Source: Gammaproteobacteria bacterium
Lineage (GTDB): Bacteria > Pseudomonadota > Gammaproteobacteria > CAIRSR01
Reading direction: 5' to 3'
DNA: 43,387 nt
Assembly: GCA_963575715.1 (NCBI GenBank)
Contig: CAUYTW010000033.1
Coordinates: 1 to 43,387 of the forward strand
This document shows positions 1-12,000 of this stretch, piece after piece (positions within the stretch are counted from its first letter, which is position 1; every line of letters begins with the position of its first letter). The notes below the pieces were generated by a model, which was not told the DNA's origin, searched no databases, and saw nothing but the letters and a program-made list of their open reading frames with translations. The position numbers and the translations under genes were made by a program.

Positions 1-3000
1 GTTGACGGCGGCCATTTTGAAGAAATATTTTTTACCATTGGTTAGGTCGGTGATCACCACGCTGGTTCCGGTAATGCCGCTCTTGATTGGGGTCGAGGAT
101 TCGCCACCCGCCGTGGTGCCACGAAAAATTTTGTAACTGATGGCATCCGTGACTGCCGACCACTTCAGCGTAACCTGGGCATTGCCCGCGACGACGCTCG
201 TCAGAGTCGGTGCCTCGGGTGGAGACAGTGGCGTGGCACTGACCTCATTCGATAACGCACTGGTGCCCGACGCGTTGACGGCGGCCATTTTGAAGAAATA
301 TTTTTTACCATTGGTTAGGTCGGTGATCGCCACGCTGGTTCCGGTGACGCCGGTCTTAACCGGGGTTGTGGATTCGCCACCCGCTGTAGTTCCCTGGTAA
401 ATTTTGTAACTGGTGGCTCCCGTGACTGCCGACCACTTCAGCGTGACCTGGGCATTACCTGCGATGGTGCTGGCAATTACCGGTGCTGCGGGGCGCGAAG
501 TCGTGAAGGTAGCGGTCACTGTCTTGTTCGCGTTCATTTTTACCGTGCATGAGGCATTGCTCCCCGAGCAGGCTCCGGTCCACTCAGCAAATTTCCAACT
601 AGTAGTCGGCGTGGCCGTCAGGGTGACGGTAGTGCCCGATACATAATTACCGGAGCAATCTGTTCCGCAATTGATTCCTGCGGGAGTGCTGGTTACCGTG
701 CCGGTACCGGATTTGAGGACGATGAGCGTGCGGGTGAGGAAACTCGCCGTTACGGTCGTCGCGGCGTTCATGGTGACGACGCAGGTACCCGTTCCCGAGC
801 ACCCACCGCCGCTCCAGCCCGTGAAGCTTGATCCCGTGTCGGGCTTGGCGGTTAAAGTAATCCGAGTACTGGGGGAGTAATTCCCAGTGCAGTCCGTACC
901 GCAGTTAATCCCCGTTGGGTTACTGGTCACGGTTCCGTTTCCCGTGCCAGATTTGGTGATGTTCAACGCATAAGTGGTGGCGGTAGAGCGTAAATCTGGC
1001 GTCAGCCGCGCCACGAAGGCATCTTGGCGACCGCCAACTGTCTGGGTACCGCTGGAGGTTGCGGGAAAATCAGCGGATAAGGTATATCCCGCCATAAAAA
1101 CCGCGTCCGCCGTCGCTGCGAGGGAAAAAGCCAAATCTGCACCGCTCCCCCCCAGGTATGTGGACTGAGTCAAGGTCTTTAAATTTAATGGCAACCGCGC
1201 CACAAAGGCGTCGCCATTTCCTGATGATTTTCCACGCGCACCACCAGAAGTACCGGGAAAATTAGTGGAACTAGTACCTCCCGCGATGAAAATCGTGTCC
1301 GCCGTCGCCGCGAGAGCATTGGCATAATCCGAACCATTCCCTCCAAGATAGGTAGACTGAGTTAATCCTTTAAGATCCAATGACAGTCGCGCCACGAAAA
1401 CATCCCGGTCACCACCGCCGAATGTTCCACGCGCCCCACCAGAAGTAGCGGGAAAATTGGTGGAAGTAGTTCCCCCCGCTACATAAACCGCGTCCGTCGC
1501 CGCGAGGGCGTAGATCCAATCGGCACCACTCCCGCCGAGATAGGTGGCTTGGTTTAAGATTTTGAGATCCAACGGCAACCGTGCTACAAAGGCGTCGCTC
1601 GTCCCGCCGAACGTCGTGCGTGCGCCACCGGCAGTACCCGGAAAATCGGAGGAATCGGTTCCCCCGGCGACGTAAACCGCGTTCGTCGTCACCGCGAGGG
1701 CATTGGCCCAATCCGCGTCATTCCCTCCCAGGTAGCTGGCCTGGTTCAACGTCTTAAGATCCAACGATAATCGCGCTACGAAAGCATCAGGGCAGGGATA
1801 GCCGCCGCACGTCCCGCCTCCCGGCACCTCCAGCGCGCCGTTGGAGGTGCCGGGAAAATCAGAAGATAAGGTATACCCAGCCACGAAAACCGCGTTGGCC
1901 GTTACCACGAGGCCATTGGCCCAATCCAAGCCGCTTCCTCCTAGATAAGTACCCTGGTTCAAGGCGTTGAGGTCCAGCGACAGCCGCGCCACGAAGGCGT
2001 CATAACCGTTATCAAATGACTCACGCGCACCGCCGGAGGTGCCGGGGAAATCAGAAGAAGCGGTTCCCCCGGCGACGTACACCGCGTTCGTCGTTACCGC
2101 GAGGGCATTAGCCCAATCTGAATGATAGCCTCCCAGGTAAGTAGCCTGATGCAAGGTTTTGAGGTCCAACGATAGCCGCGCTAAAAAAGCGTCGGTGTCA
2201 CCGCCACCAAACGCTGCGCGTGCGCCACCAGAAGTGCCAGGGAAGTTGGACGAGTAGGTATAACCCGCTACATAAACCGTGTCCGCTGTCGCAACGATTG
2301 CCTTGGCATAGTCATTGCCACTTCCTCCCAGGTAAGTGGACCGTACCAACGGATCGATCATCACAGGCCGGGTGTGGTCATGATCACCAAGGATAAACCC
2401 GTAGCGGTCACGTTGCTTACCCGTCATCCGATAAGAGATCTGGATCGGCTGGCGCTCGCCATCCTTGCTTTCCTGCCAGGCCACCGGGACGGTGAATGAC
2501 ATCAAAGGCTGATCTGCGTTTTCAACACGGAGACCACCGTCTTTCTCAATACTCAATGTCCCGCCAGCAATTTCGAGCGCGATGTCCTCAATTTTGGTAC
2601 CGGGTGCGACAGTCAAGAGTTTTTCAACGTTCCTGCCGTGCGCCGCTAGGCTAATCATCACTCCAGGCCAGACTTCGCCAAGGCTAACCTGGCCCCAAGT
2701 TGGGATGTTGCCTCGCCATTGCTCGCGGCTATTACCGTGAAAATAAGTAATCTGTGTGGGCGATGGGTTGGTTCCGATTACTTTGGGCGCGCCGCCTACA
2801 AAGTGTTCAACCACCGATTGAGCGGGCGCGGGTGGACCAATGAAATCCTTGTCCTGGCGTGGTGGCTGCAAACTCCAAACCAGCGCGCCATCCTTAGTGA
2901 CAAAGATTGGCCCGGCGAAAGTCCGCGCCTGAAAGGCGACACGGGCGTCGGCCTGACCCTGATTTTCTTCAAAAGGAACCGCAAGGCCAGCGAGGGCCGC

Positions 3001-3108
3001 AGTGACCTGTTCCTTGGTGAAGCTCGGAGCTGGGGCATGAGAAGCAGCGATGGTCATGCACGGTAGCGTTAGAAAATAAAAAAAAATGACGTGCAATAGC
3101 CAAGGCAT
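1..3108 (-). CDS. Secreted SBBP beta-propeller / InlB-like repeat / fibronectin III protein, 3' end cut by window
   Basis: The frame is open on the minus strand from an ATG at 3108 to base 1, 1036 codons with no stop, so the C-terminus lies outside the window. Residues 1-25 or so form a signal peptide (MPWLLHVIFFYFLTLPC then TIAASHA). A DUF7948-like N-terminal region (about 30-250, with a NQGQ motif) is followed by about seven or eight SBBP-type propeller repeats (about 256-710), each carrying a TYLGG strand and a DAFVARL strand. Then come two InlB B-repeat-like units (about 718-870, with CGTDC motifs) and at least two fibronectin III domains (from about 875, NGKKYFFKMAAVN repeated). Such proteins are exported, often surface-bound, adhesins or structural proteins; the ligand is unknown. 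The ribosome binding site is weak. It lies 79 bp downstream of the small PKS gene on the same strand. Confidence 0.85.
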   Translation of the reverse strand, partial: MPWLLHVIFFYFLTLPCMTIAASHAPAPSFTKEQVTAALAGLAVPFEENQGQADARVAFQARTFAGPIFVTKDGALVWSLQPPRQDKDFIGPPAPAQSVVEHFVGGAPKVIGTNPSPTQITYFHGNSREQWRGNIPTWGQVSLGEVWPGVMISLAAHGRNVEKLLTVAPGTKIEDIALEIAGGTLSIEKDGGLRVENADQPLMSFTVPVAWQESKDGERQPIQISYRMTGKQRDRYGFILGDHDHTRPVMIDPLVRSTYLGGSGNDYAKAIVATADTVYVAGYTYSSNFPGTSGGARAAFGGGDTDAFLARLSLDLKTLHQATYLGGYHSDWANALAVTTNAVYVAGGTASSDFPGTSGGARESFDNGYDAFVARLSLDLNALNQGTYLGGSGLDWANGLVVTANAVFVAGYTLSSDFPGTSNGALEVPGGGTCGGYPCPDAFVARLSLDLKTLNQASYLGGNDADWANALAVTTNAVYVAGGTDSSDFPGTAGGARTTFGGTSDAFVARLPLDLKILNQATYLGGSGADWIYALAATDAVYVAGGTTSTNFPATSGGARGTFGGGDRDVFVARLSLDLKGLTQSTYLGGNGSDYANALAATADTIFIAGGTSSTNFPGTSGGARGKSSGNGDAFVARLPLNLKTLTQSTYLGGSGADLAFSLAATADAVFMAGYTLSADFPATSSGTQTVGGRQDAFVARLTPDLRSTATTYALNITKSGTGNGTVTSNPTGINCGTDCTGNYSPSTRITLTAKPDTGSSFTGWSGGGCSGTGTCVVTMNAATTVTASFLTRTLIVLKSGTGTVTSTPAGINCGTDCSGNYVSGTTVTLTATPTTSWKFAEWTGACSGSNASCTVKMNANKTVTATFTTSRPAAPVIASTIAGNAQVTLKWSAVTGATSYKIYQGTTAGGESTTPVKTGVTGTSVAITDLTNGKKYFFKMAAVNASGTSALSNEVSATPLSPPEAPTLTSVVAGNAQVTLKWSAVTDAISYKIFRGTTAGGESSTPIKSGITGTSVVITDLTNGKKYFFKMAAVN

Positions 3109-3187
3109 GGTAGCAATTTGTTTCTTACAAGGTGCTAATAAGAGATTATGTATTCGAGACTGAAAGGAATAATTCGTAAGTATCATG

Positions 3188-5857
3188 TCAAGATTCTCGC
3201 TTGCTGGGACGTGCGAACGTAGTGGTCACGCCTTGTGATGAACGCAACACCTCAAGCTGTTGCGCCACAATATGATTGAGTGTCTGCGCGACGGTAGTCA
3301 GTTGTAGATTCAGCAATTGCGACACATCCAACGCGGGCGGGCGTTGAGTTGCAACGACTTGCACTGCTGAGACCGCACTTGCCACGGTGCGCGCGAGCGG
3401 TGTGGGTTGCACGGCTGTGGCCGCTTGCACAGGGGTCGTTTTAATGTTGGATTTGGGTGAAGCCATCGTGTCTAGCCAGTAGCGTTTGCGCTGAAACGGG
3501 TAATTCGGCAGCGCGACTTTACGCCGGGCATAATTTTGGTCAAACGCGGCCCAATTGATCGCTACACCCTGCGTATATAAGGCCGCCAATGTAGTCAATA
3601 CGGAATGCCACACATCATTTGCAGCCGGTGACGACAGATTCACAATCACGGCAGCCATCTCTGCGAGCGCTGCATGGTTGTGCTCAAATGGAGCGGTTGC
3701 GTGGAGTTGCTGCTGCCAATAGGCCGGCGTGGCCATTTCTGCACCAGAACGATGCCCGGTCACGTTCGTTATAATCTCCACGTTTGGAGCGGAATAAGTA
3801 ATGGACTCGGCCACCCCGCGAAATTTCGCTGTGGCTGCGGCATCAGCCGGTGTGGCCAGGGCGCGATCACGCGCGGCCAACAGACGCAAAGCGTCGTCCA
3901 AACTGAACACACCTGCGAGACAGGCAGCGAGATATTCCCCACTACCCTGCCCGGCGATTACCGTTGGCTGTACGCCCCAACGTTGCCAAACCTGCGCGAG
4001 GGCATACGCTACCGCGAAACGTGTTGGTGGCGTTTTTAGTTTCCAATTTTCAGTTTCCAGCAATGTGCGCAAACTGCGCAACGAATAGGATGAAGCTGGA
4101 GCTTCTCCATCGTTAGGGCAGACAAAAGCAATCTGCGGCGCAGCTCCAGCCTTCACGAAACCCTGTGTGACTTCTGCGTGGGCTGTCATTGGTTGCTGCG
4201 CAAAGGCCGTCAGGCGTGCAGCCAGATCTGCTGCGGATGCGCCAATGACCGCAAGCCGGTACGGAAAATGCGAACGGCAGGTGTTAGCCGTAAAACAGAC
4301 ATCCGCCACAGATAAATTCGGCGTATCCGTCAGCATTTGACGATAACGCACAGCCAACGCTGCGAGCGCGTCGGGCGTTTTCGCAGACAGCGTCAGAATA
4401 TGTACAGGCCGTTCTTCCACCGTTTGCGACTTAGACAGCGCCGAAGAGTTAGTCGGGGCTTCTTCCAATACAATGTGGACATTCGTACCGCTGAAGCCGA
4501 ACGAACTCACGCCCGCAACGCGCGGTGCAGTCGGACTCTCCCACGCGCGCAGTGTGGTTGGGATCGTGATAGGTAGGCGGTCCCAAGGAATTTGCGGGTT
4601 GGGCGTTTGTAAATGCAGATGCGGCGGGATCTGTTGATGTTGTAACGCCAGCAGCACTTTGCAGATGCCCGCCATGCCCGCTGCGGCATCCAGATGGCCG
4701 ATGTTGGTTTTGACCGCGCCAACCAGCAAGGGCTGGGCACGCGTGTGGGATGCGTGAAATACGTCCGCGAGCGCGCCGATTTCAATGGGATCGCCAAGGG
4801 GTGTGCCCGTACCATGCGCTTCAATGTAGCTGACGCGCGCAGGGTCGATGCGGGCATTCCGCAGAGCTTGCCGAATCACTTTCGCCTGCGCGATGCCATT
4901 CGGCACAGTTAAGCCACCGCTTGGACCATCCTGGTTGATTGCAGAACCGCGCACTAACGCAAGAATTTGGTCGCCGTCCGCCTGCGCGTCACTAAACCGT
5001 TTTAATACGATCACACTGCAACCTTCACCTCGCGCGTAACCATCCGCAGCTGCGTCGAAGGTTTTGCACCGTCCATTTTTTGCCAGCATCCGGCCCTGGC
5101 AAAAATTGATGAACGTTTCTGGGCCGTACATCAGGTTGACCCCACCTACCAAGGCCATCTGACACTCGCGCTGGCGCAAACTCTGGCAAGCGACATGCAA
5201 CGCGACGAGCGACGAGGAGCACGCGGTATCCATGACAAAACTCGGCCCGGTGAAGCCGAACACATAAGAGAGGCGACCTGCGGCCACGCCGAGCGCGCCA
5301 CCCGTGAGATAATACGCGTTGATGTCTGTAAGTGCGCTGGTCATTATGGCCCGCGCGCCGTATTCCATACTGGTGATGCCGATAAACACGCCGGTCGCAC
5401 TGTTGAATAATGCTTCCGCCGACAAATTCGCGTTTTCCAGACTTTCCCAGGCGACTTCCAGCAGTAATCGCTGTTGCGGGTCCATACTGGCGGCCTCGCG
5501 CGGGGAAATCCAGAAAAAATGCGGATCAAACTGTTCTACATCCCGCAAAAAGCCACCCGCACGCATGTAAATTTTGCCCGCTGCGTTCCCATCTGGCTCA
5601 TAGTAGGCGTCCACATCCCATCGTTCCTTAGGAATATCGCCAATTGCGTCGCGTCCGGCACGCAGCAATTCCCAAAAAGCCGCAGGCGTAGTCGCATCGC
5701 CCGGAAAACGGCAAGCCATGCCAATCACGGCCAGTGGTTCAGTTTGCGCGGCTTCCAGAACCTTGACTTTGGCCTCCATGTCTTGTAGGGCTAGTAAGGC
5801 TTGTTTGGTTGGTGACAATGCTTTAGCAGGGGGAGTAGATGTGGTGGGATTCATCAT
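3188..5857 (-). CDS. Type I polyketide synthase, KS plus degenerate AT, no carrier domain
   Basis: 889 residues. A short helical N-terminal docking-like segment (about 15-40) precedes a complete ketosynthase (about 41-465) with the catalytic set C213 (DTACSSS), H348 (EAHGTGTPLGD) and H388 (NIGHLDAAAG). The following acyltransferase-like region (about 570-800) looks decayed: the nucleophile motif GHSxGE reads GQGSGE near residue 636, so serine is not at its normal place, and the middle of the domain with the AFHS-type motif is missing. No DH, KR, ACP or thioesterase follows; the C-terminus (about 830-889) is a helix that could be a docking tail. It follows the large PKS gene on the same strand and probably accepts its product. 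The start ATGATG directly abuts a HEARO-like element, which fills the 226-bp gap between the two PKS genes. Confidence 0.9.
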   Translation of the reverse strand: MMNPTTSTPPAKALSPTKQALLALQDMEAKVKVLEAAQTEPLAVIGMACRFPGDATTPAAFWELLRAGRDAIGDIPKERWDVDAYYEPDGNAAGKIYMRAGGFLRDVEQFDPHFFWISPREAASMDPQQRLLLEVAWESLENANLSAEALFNSATGVFIGITSMEYGARAIMTSALTDINAYYLTGGALGVAAGRLSYVFGFTGPSFVMDTACSSSLVALHVACQSLRQRECQMALVGGVNLMYGPETFINFCQGRMLAKNGRCKTFDAAADGYARGEGCSVIVLKRFSDAQADGDQILALVRGSAINQDGPSGGLTVPNGIAQAKVIRQALRNARIDPARVSYIEAHGTGTPLGDPIEIGALADVFHASHTRAQPLLVGAVKTNIGHLDAAAGMAGICKVLLALQHQQIPPHLHLQTPNPQIPWDRLPITIPTTLRAWESPTAPRVAGVSSFGFSGTNVHIVLEEAPTNSSALSKSQTVEERPVHILTLSAKTPDALAALAVRYRQMLTDTPNLSVADVCFTANTCRSHFPYRLAVIGASAADLAARLTAFAQQPMTAHAEVTQGFVKAGAAPQIAFVCPNDGEAPASSYSLRSLRTLLETENWKLKTPPTRFAVAYALAQVWQRWGVQPTVIAGQGSGEYLAACLAGVFSLDDALRLLAARDRALATPADAAATAKFRGVAESITYSAPNVEIITNVTGHRSGAEMATPAYWQQQLHATAPFEHNHAALAEMAAVIVNLSSPAANDVWHSVLTTLAALYTQGVAINWAAFDQNYARRKVALPNYPFQRKRYWLDTMASPKSNIKTTPVQAATAVQPTPLARTVASAVSAVQVVATQRPPALDVSQLLNLQLTTVAQTLNHIVAQQLEVLRSSQGVTTTFARPSKRES

Positions 5858-6045
5858 TGTATCCGAGATACCCCCTGCTTTAGCCGGGCAGGGAGGTAAG
5901 GAGACGGTTTTAGCGGGAAAAACAGTTAGTCAAAAAAGCCGGTCTTTCCCGGCTGTCAGCCCTTACGCTGCCCTAGTAACGAGCCTTTCAGCCCGCTCTC
6001 CTCGCCAATGTTGCAACGCAGCTTCGGTTCTTACGAACCTTGCAT
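5858..6045 (-). mobile_element. HEARO / IscB omega-RNA-like element, copy 1, no ORF
   Basis: Read on the minus strand, it has the hairpin GGTTC-GTAA-GAACC (6039-6026), a core GCTGCGTTGCAACATTGGCG (within 6025-5996), a variable hairpin, the conserved GCCGGGAAAGACCGGC hairpin (around 5950) and a 3' terminal hairpin containing GGCTAAAGC (5891-5863). It ends exactly at ATGA, the start codon of the small PKS gene. The same core, the GCCGGGAAAGACCGGC-type hairpin and the abrupt ATGA edge occur in the copies before mamD and the 42361 gene. HEARO RNAs are the guide-RNA part of IscB-bearing IS200/IS605-type elements and are known to sit just 5' of ATGA or GTGA. The family assignment is from motif memory, not from a covariance-model search. 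Confidence 0.6.
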
Positions 6046-6083
6046 AGAGTGATGGCGTTCAATCCTTAATCCTTACTTGCGGC

Positions 6084-9000
6084 TTAACTGGTGTACGTGT
6101 TCAGTTTTTGCAGTAATAAAGCTTCGGCCTCGGCATCAGACATCTCCGCGATTTCGACGCGTGCGGTGTTGTCCACAGGAGTCATTTCCTCTGCGGCAGG
6201 CGCAAGTTTCAATACGTCGGTCGTCAAATAATCGGTCAGTGCTTCCAGCGTGGGATAATCAAACACCAGCGTGAAGCGTAGGGATTGCCCGACCGCAGCC
6301 TGCAACCGCCGCCCAAGTTCCACGGTCATTAAAGAATCCAGGCCCATTTCCTGCAACCGCTGCCGGGGTTGAATCTGATAGTTAGCGGCCAATTCCATGA
6401 CACGAACAATTTCTCCGCGCAGAAATTCCATCACCACCGCGCGTTGCTTGGCTACGGGCGCGGCAGCGACTTGTTCGCGTAAACTGGCCTTTGGCTCTTT
6501 CTTTGCAGACGTGCGCGGCTGTACCCGTTCCAAAAAAGCAGGCCAAGCGCCGCCGGCGAAATGCTGCGCGAACTGTGTCCAATTCACCGGCAACACGCCG
6601 ATCTGTGGGTTATTCGTGTGCAGCAGCCGCGCCAGGACCCGCATGCCATCCTCCGGCGGGATAAATTCAAAGCCCTGCGCAGTAATCCGCTGCTGATCAT
6701 GTTCGTTTAAAGCCGCAGCCATGCCGGTTTCCGCCCATGGCCCCCAGTTGATGCTCAACCCTGGCAAACCAGCCTGCCGCCGGGCATGCATCAACGTATC
6801 TAAAAAAGTATTGGCTGCTACGTAATTGCCTTGCGCGACGGAGCCAAGCAGCGCGACCATTGAAGAAAAGCTAATAAAAAAATCGAGTTGCAAGTTGCGG
6901 GTCAATTGATGTAAATGCCACGCACCTGCGACTTTGGGCGCTAACACGCGTTGGAACTCGTCCCAGGGCTGCTGGCGTAATACACCATCGTGGAGCGTGC
7001 CAGCGGCGTGCAAAATGCCGCGCAATGGTGGCTGTGAGGCATGAATCGCGACCAGCAGCGTAGCCACGGCCTGTGGATCGGTCACATCTGCGGGCATGAC
7101 TGTAATATACGCGCCAGCCGCGTTGATGCGGTCTATTTCTGTCTGAATTTCAGGTGTTGCGCTGCGACGGCTGGTCAAAATGACTGCACCCGCGCCCTGT
7201 GTGGTCAGCCATTGCGCTACGCGCACACCGAGCGCGCCCGTGCCGCCGGTGATTAAATAGCTGCTATCTGCGCGCACCGTGATTTGTGGCTGTTCTTCCG
7301 CAAGTAAACCAGGATGCGGCGTCAAGCGCGGGACATAACGCGTCGCATTGCGCCACGCGATCTGGTCTTCATTTGATGGATCAGCAGCGCGTAATTCAGC
7401 CGCAAGCGCGGCGATATCGGTTGATGTCGCCTCGGGATCGAGATCCAGGCGAAGACAGCGCAGTTCGGGATGTTCCAGGGCAATTACTTTACCCAGGCCC
7501 CAGACCAACGCCTGCGCAGGCCGCAGCGCAGCGGTGGCAATCACGGGCTGAGCGCCTTGCGTCAATAGAAACAACTGCGGTGGTTCTGCGACTGCGGTTT
7601 GCGTGAACGCCTGTACGAGGCATAAAACGCTATTGCATGCGGTGGTGTCTGGCGGCTCTTGCGTTAGATGCCATGCGACCACAATGCCGCGATACGGCGC
7701 AGTTACCGCCTGCAACAATTGGCGGTAATCGTCCGGCGCGGTCGGATTGATTTGATACTGCGCAGTGTTAATTTGCCGATAGGCCAGGCCCGGCGTGACG
7801 ACTGTACAAGTATCACCTTGACTTTGCAGTTGAACAGCTAATTGCGTGCCAATACCGTCCGGATCAACAAAGATCAACCAGTGGCCCGGCGTTGCCGGTG
7901 CGTTTGGCGTTGTGGGTTGCGGCTGCCAAGTAATGGTGTACAACCACGGCCGGAAATCTTTAGGGCGGCCTTGTTGCAGCATTTCTCGGCGTACTTTGCG
8001 GCCTTCCAGTCCTTGAAATTCTGCGATCACGAGATCTGCGGCATCGAATAGCTGAATGTCGCCGCGCTCCGAGTTGACATCATTGGCGCGCAGCCGCGCA
8101 TGGGCATAAATTGGATATTGCTGTGGGCGTTGATAGAACCGCACCTGCTCCAGCCGGAACGGAATCAGCGTTTCATCGGGCCGCATTTCTGTGGCGCTGA
8201 TCATTGCGCCGAAACAAGCGTCAATCAAACCAGGATGTAGCTGATAGTCCGCCAAACCTTCCATGGCGAGCTGTGGCGGCCGCCGCAATTCACATACGAC
8301 TTCCTGGACGCCTTTACGGGTCATGGTCGTCCATTGATAACTCGGACCCAAATCAATCTTGCGCTGGCTATGCCGCGCATATAATTCCTCCGCAGGCATT
8401 TCTTGTGGACACCGCGCCCACAGGTCGGCGAGTGGGGTGGTCAGCCGCAGCGGTTCAGATTTCTTAATCGGATCAATAAGAATCTTACCCGTGGCGTGGA
8501 GAATCCCGGTCGGCTTGTCCATGTTGGGTTCAAGGGTGATGATTTGCACTGCACGCATGGCGGCATCTTCGGCAGTTGCCACGGCCTGCACGGTGCAGCC
8601 TTGACCCTCGGGAATAACCATCGCCTGCGGGAACACCACGTCATCCAATACCGCGCCCGGCGTACCCGCCAGGTGTTCTGCAACGCCTAACAGCAGCGAC
8701 ACATGCGTTGCGCCAGAGACAACCATCTCGTCAAAAACTTTGTGATCGGCCAAGAAGGGCAGCACCTCGGCGCTGTACCACGATTCATAGAACGTGTCTT
8801 TGAGCAGCGGCGATTGAAAACAACGATGCAGTAGCGGATGTACACGCGTCGTTGGCAATTTCAGGTTCGGCTGTGCGGACGCGTTTAGCGTCCAGGAAAA
8901 ATCCAGGGGGAAGCGTTCACGTTGGAATGGATAGGTCGGTAGTGCGACTTTTTGGCGCGGATAGGGTTGATCGAAGCCCCGCCAATTAATATTCAGCCCG

Positions 9001-12000
9001 GCCGCATCCAGCTGGCCGACGGTAGCGAGAATTTGTTCCCAATCGTTTTTGTCTTTCTTTAACGAGGGATAGAACCTGCCAGTGCTAACGTTCCGCGCGC
9101 CCAACGCAGATAGAATCGTATGCCCGCCGATTTCAACGAACAATTCGTAGCCTTCGGCCGCGAGTGCCTGCATAGCCGCCGCGAAACGCACAGGCTGGCG
9201 GATGTGCTGACTCCAATATGTTGCATCCGGTGTGTGCGTCAATAGTTGGCCGGTCAGCGTGGAGAAATAACTGCATTTCGGCGTGTGATACGTCACGCCT
9301 GCGGCAATCTGTGCGAAATCGTCAAGAATTGGCTCCATCAAAGGCGAGTGGAATGCGTGCGACACCGTCAGTAGCTTGGTTTCGATGCCCTGCGCCTGTA
9401 ACTGTTCCACAATCGTTTGCACTGCAGCTGCGGCTCCGGCAATGACGAGGGCTTTCGGGCTGTTGTATGCGGCAATCGAGACTTCGGCCTGATAGGGGGC
9501 AACTGCGGCCACGACCTGTGCTTCATCCGCAGTGACGGACGCCATGACACCATGGCCGGGAGCCATCGCCATCAAGCGACCGCGTGCAGCGACTAGCTTG
9601 ACCGCATCGTCCAGTGTCAGGATGCCCGCGACGACTGCTGCTGCATATTCGCCGATGCTGTGCCCAGTCACGGCTGCCGGAACAACGCCCCACGAACGCC
9701 ATAATTCAGCCAGCGCATATTCGATGGCAAAAATCAGGGATTGAGTAAAGTCTGTGCGGTTGACCAGCGTTTCATCGGCCTGTACGCCATAAATCAGACT
9801 GGACAACGATTTCAGCAGGTACGGACGGAACAGGCGGTCGCAGGTGTCGAACGCTGCCTTGAACACAGGCTGTGTGGCATAAAGTTCCTGGCCCATGCCG
9901 ACGTATTGCGAGCCTTGCCCGGTGAACAAGAACACGAGATCGGATTTGTCGGGCGGCGTGGCTTCAAGATTTGTGATCACGCCTGACACAGCCTCGCCCG
10001 CAGCCCAGGCGGTCAGGCGCGTGCCGAAAGTAGCCAGTGTATCGCCCATAACATTGATCCGTAGCGAAAAATGCTGACGGCCGACGTTGGCCGTATAACA
10101 GATATCGCCAATGGGCGGCAGCGTGTCTACCGTGCAATATGCGGCATATCGCTGCGCTAATTCCCGCAATGCTGGTTCGGTTTTGGCGGACAGTGTGAGG
10201 ATGTGCTGCGGACGTTCAACGGTAGCCGGCGGACGCTCCTGGACGGGCGGTTCTTCAATAATCGCGTGCGCATTCGTGCCGCTAAAACCAAACGAGTTGA
10301 TCCCAGCACGGCGCGGTTCGGCGCGGCGTGGCCAGGGCGTCAACTCCGTAACCACATTAATCGGCAACTCGGCCCACGGGATACGGGGATTCGGCGTGTC
10401 GAAGTGCAATTGCGGCGGCAGCGTTTCATGGGCAAATGCCTGTAATATTTTGATCACACTTGCCGCGCCGGCTGCCGGTTCCAAATGCCCGATATTCGTT
10501 TTGACCGAGCCGAGATACAGCGGGCGGTCTTTAGTATGTCCATGGCCATAGGTGTTGCCGAGCGCGTTGACTTCAATTGGGTCGCCGAGCGGCGTGCCCG
10601 TGCCGTGCGCTTCAATGTACTCCACGTCTGCAGGCGTCAACCCCGCATTTTTGAGCGTCGTGCGAATGCATCTTTCCTGCCCCAGACCGCTTGGCGCGGT
10701 GAGGCCATTACTTTTGCCATCCTGATTGACTGCAGTACCGCGAATCACGCCCAGAATGCGATCGCCGTCGCGCAACGCGTCATCAAGACGTTTAAGAATA
10801 ATGCCGCCGCAGCCTTCACCACGACCATAACCATCCGCAGACGCAGAAAATGCCCGACTGCGGCCATGCGGCGAGATCGCACGCAATTTCGAGAAGCCAA
10901 TATACGCAGCGGGCGTGAGCAAGACATTGACGCCTACCGAGACAGCCAAGTCTGCTTCTCCGGTACGTAACGTCTGACACGCTAAATGCAGACCGACCAA
11001 AAACGACGAACAAGCCGTATCCACGGTCACATTCGGTCCTTCAAAGCCGAAGGTATAGGATATGCGGCCACCTGCGGTGCTCGCTACTGAGCCGGTTAGC
11101 GTATAAGCATTAATTTTGGCAGCGTCGCCGTGCAGTTGCGCCTGAGTGGCATCAATCGCTGAATATCCCAGATACACTGCGGTCTGGCTGCCATGCAAGG
11201 TGCTTAGATCAATTCCAGCATTTTCAAAGGCTTCATACGTAATTTCCAGAACAAGGCGCTGTTGCGGGTCAAGAGACAGGACTTCTTTAGGCGAAATATT
11301 GAAAAAATTCGCATCAAACTCATCAATTGGGATGGTCAAAAAGCCGCCCAAGGTGGTGTACATTTTTCCCGGAGCATCGGGATCTGCAGCATAAAAGGCC
11401 GCGCGGTTCCAGCGATCCGGCGGAACATCAATAATCGCGTCGGTTTTGGTGCGAAGCAATTCCCAAAAGCTGGCTGGATCATGCACGCCGCCTGGCAAGC
11501 GGCAGGCTTGCCCGATAATGGCAATCGGAATTTGAGGAGCGACACTGGCAGTTAGCGGCGCAGGTGCATCGACTGACGCAGCGCGGCGTAACGCGGTCGG
11601 AGCCGCGATTTGCATCGCTAAATACCCGGCTAAGGCCGGAATCGTGGGATAATCAAAGATCATTGTAATCGGCAAACTGATTTTATACATGGCCTCCAAA
11701 ATCTGGTGCAGGCGCGTAATCGCCAGCGACGTCAAGCCCAGATCCCGCAAGGGAAGTTGCCAATTCTGTATCGAGCTGCCCAGCAGTTCTTCAACCTGCT
11801 GTCGCAGCATTGCAATGAGAGGTTCTACAGTGGAAGGCGTGGAAGGCATGGTGAGATGTTCAGGTTCTGCAACTGTGATCGGCACGACAGGCGGCACCGC
11901 AACTGGCGCGCCCGTAGTCAATGCCTGCAAAGCACTTAGCGTGGCATCGAATGCACCGTTTTTGTAGGCATCCAGCAGATGGAAACGTTGAATTTTGCCG

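Noticed and set aside
1409-1711. Small protein on the minus strand
   Set aside because: It lies in a different frame of the long SBBP-repeat gene; the repeat coding makes chance open frames.
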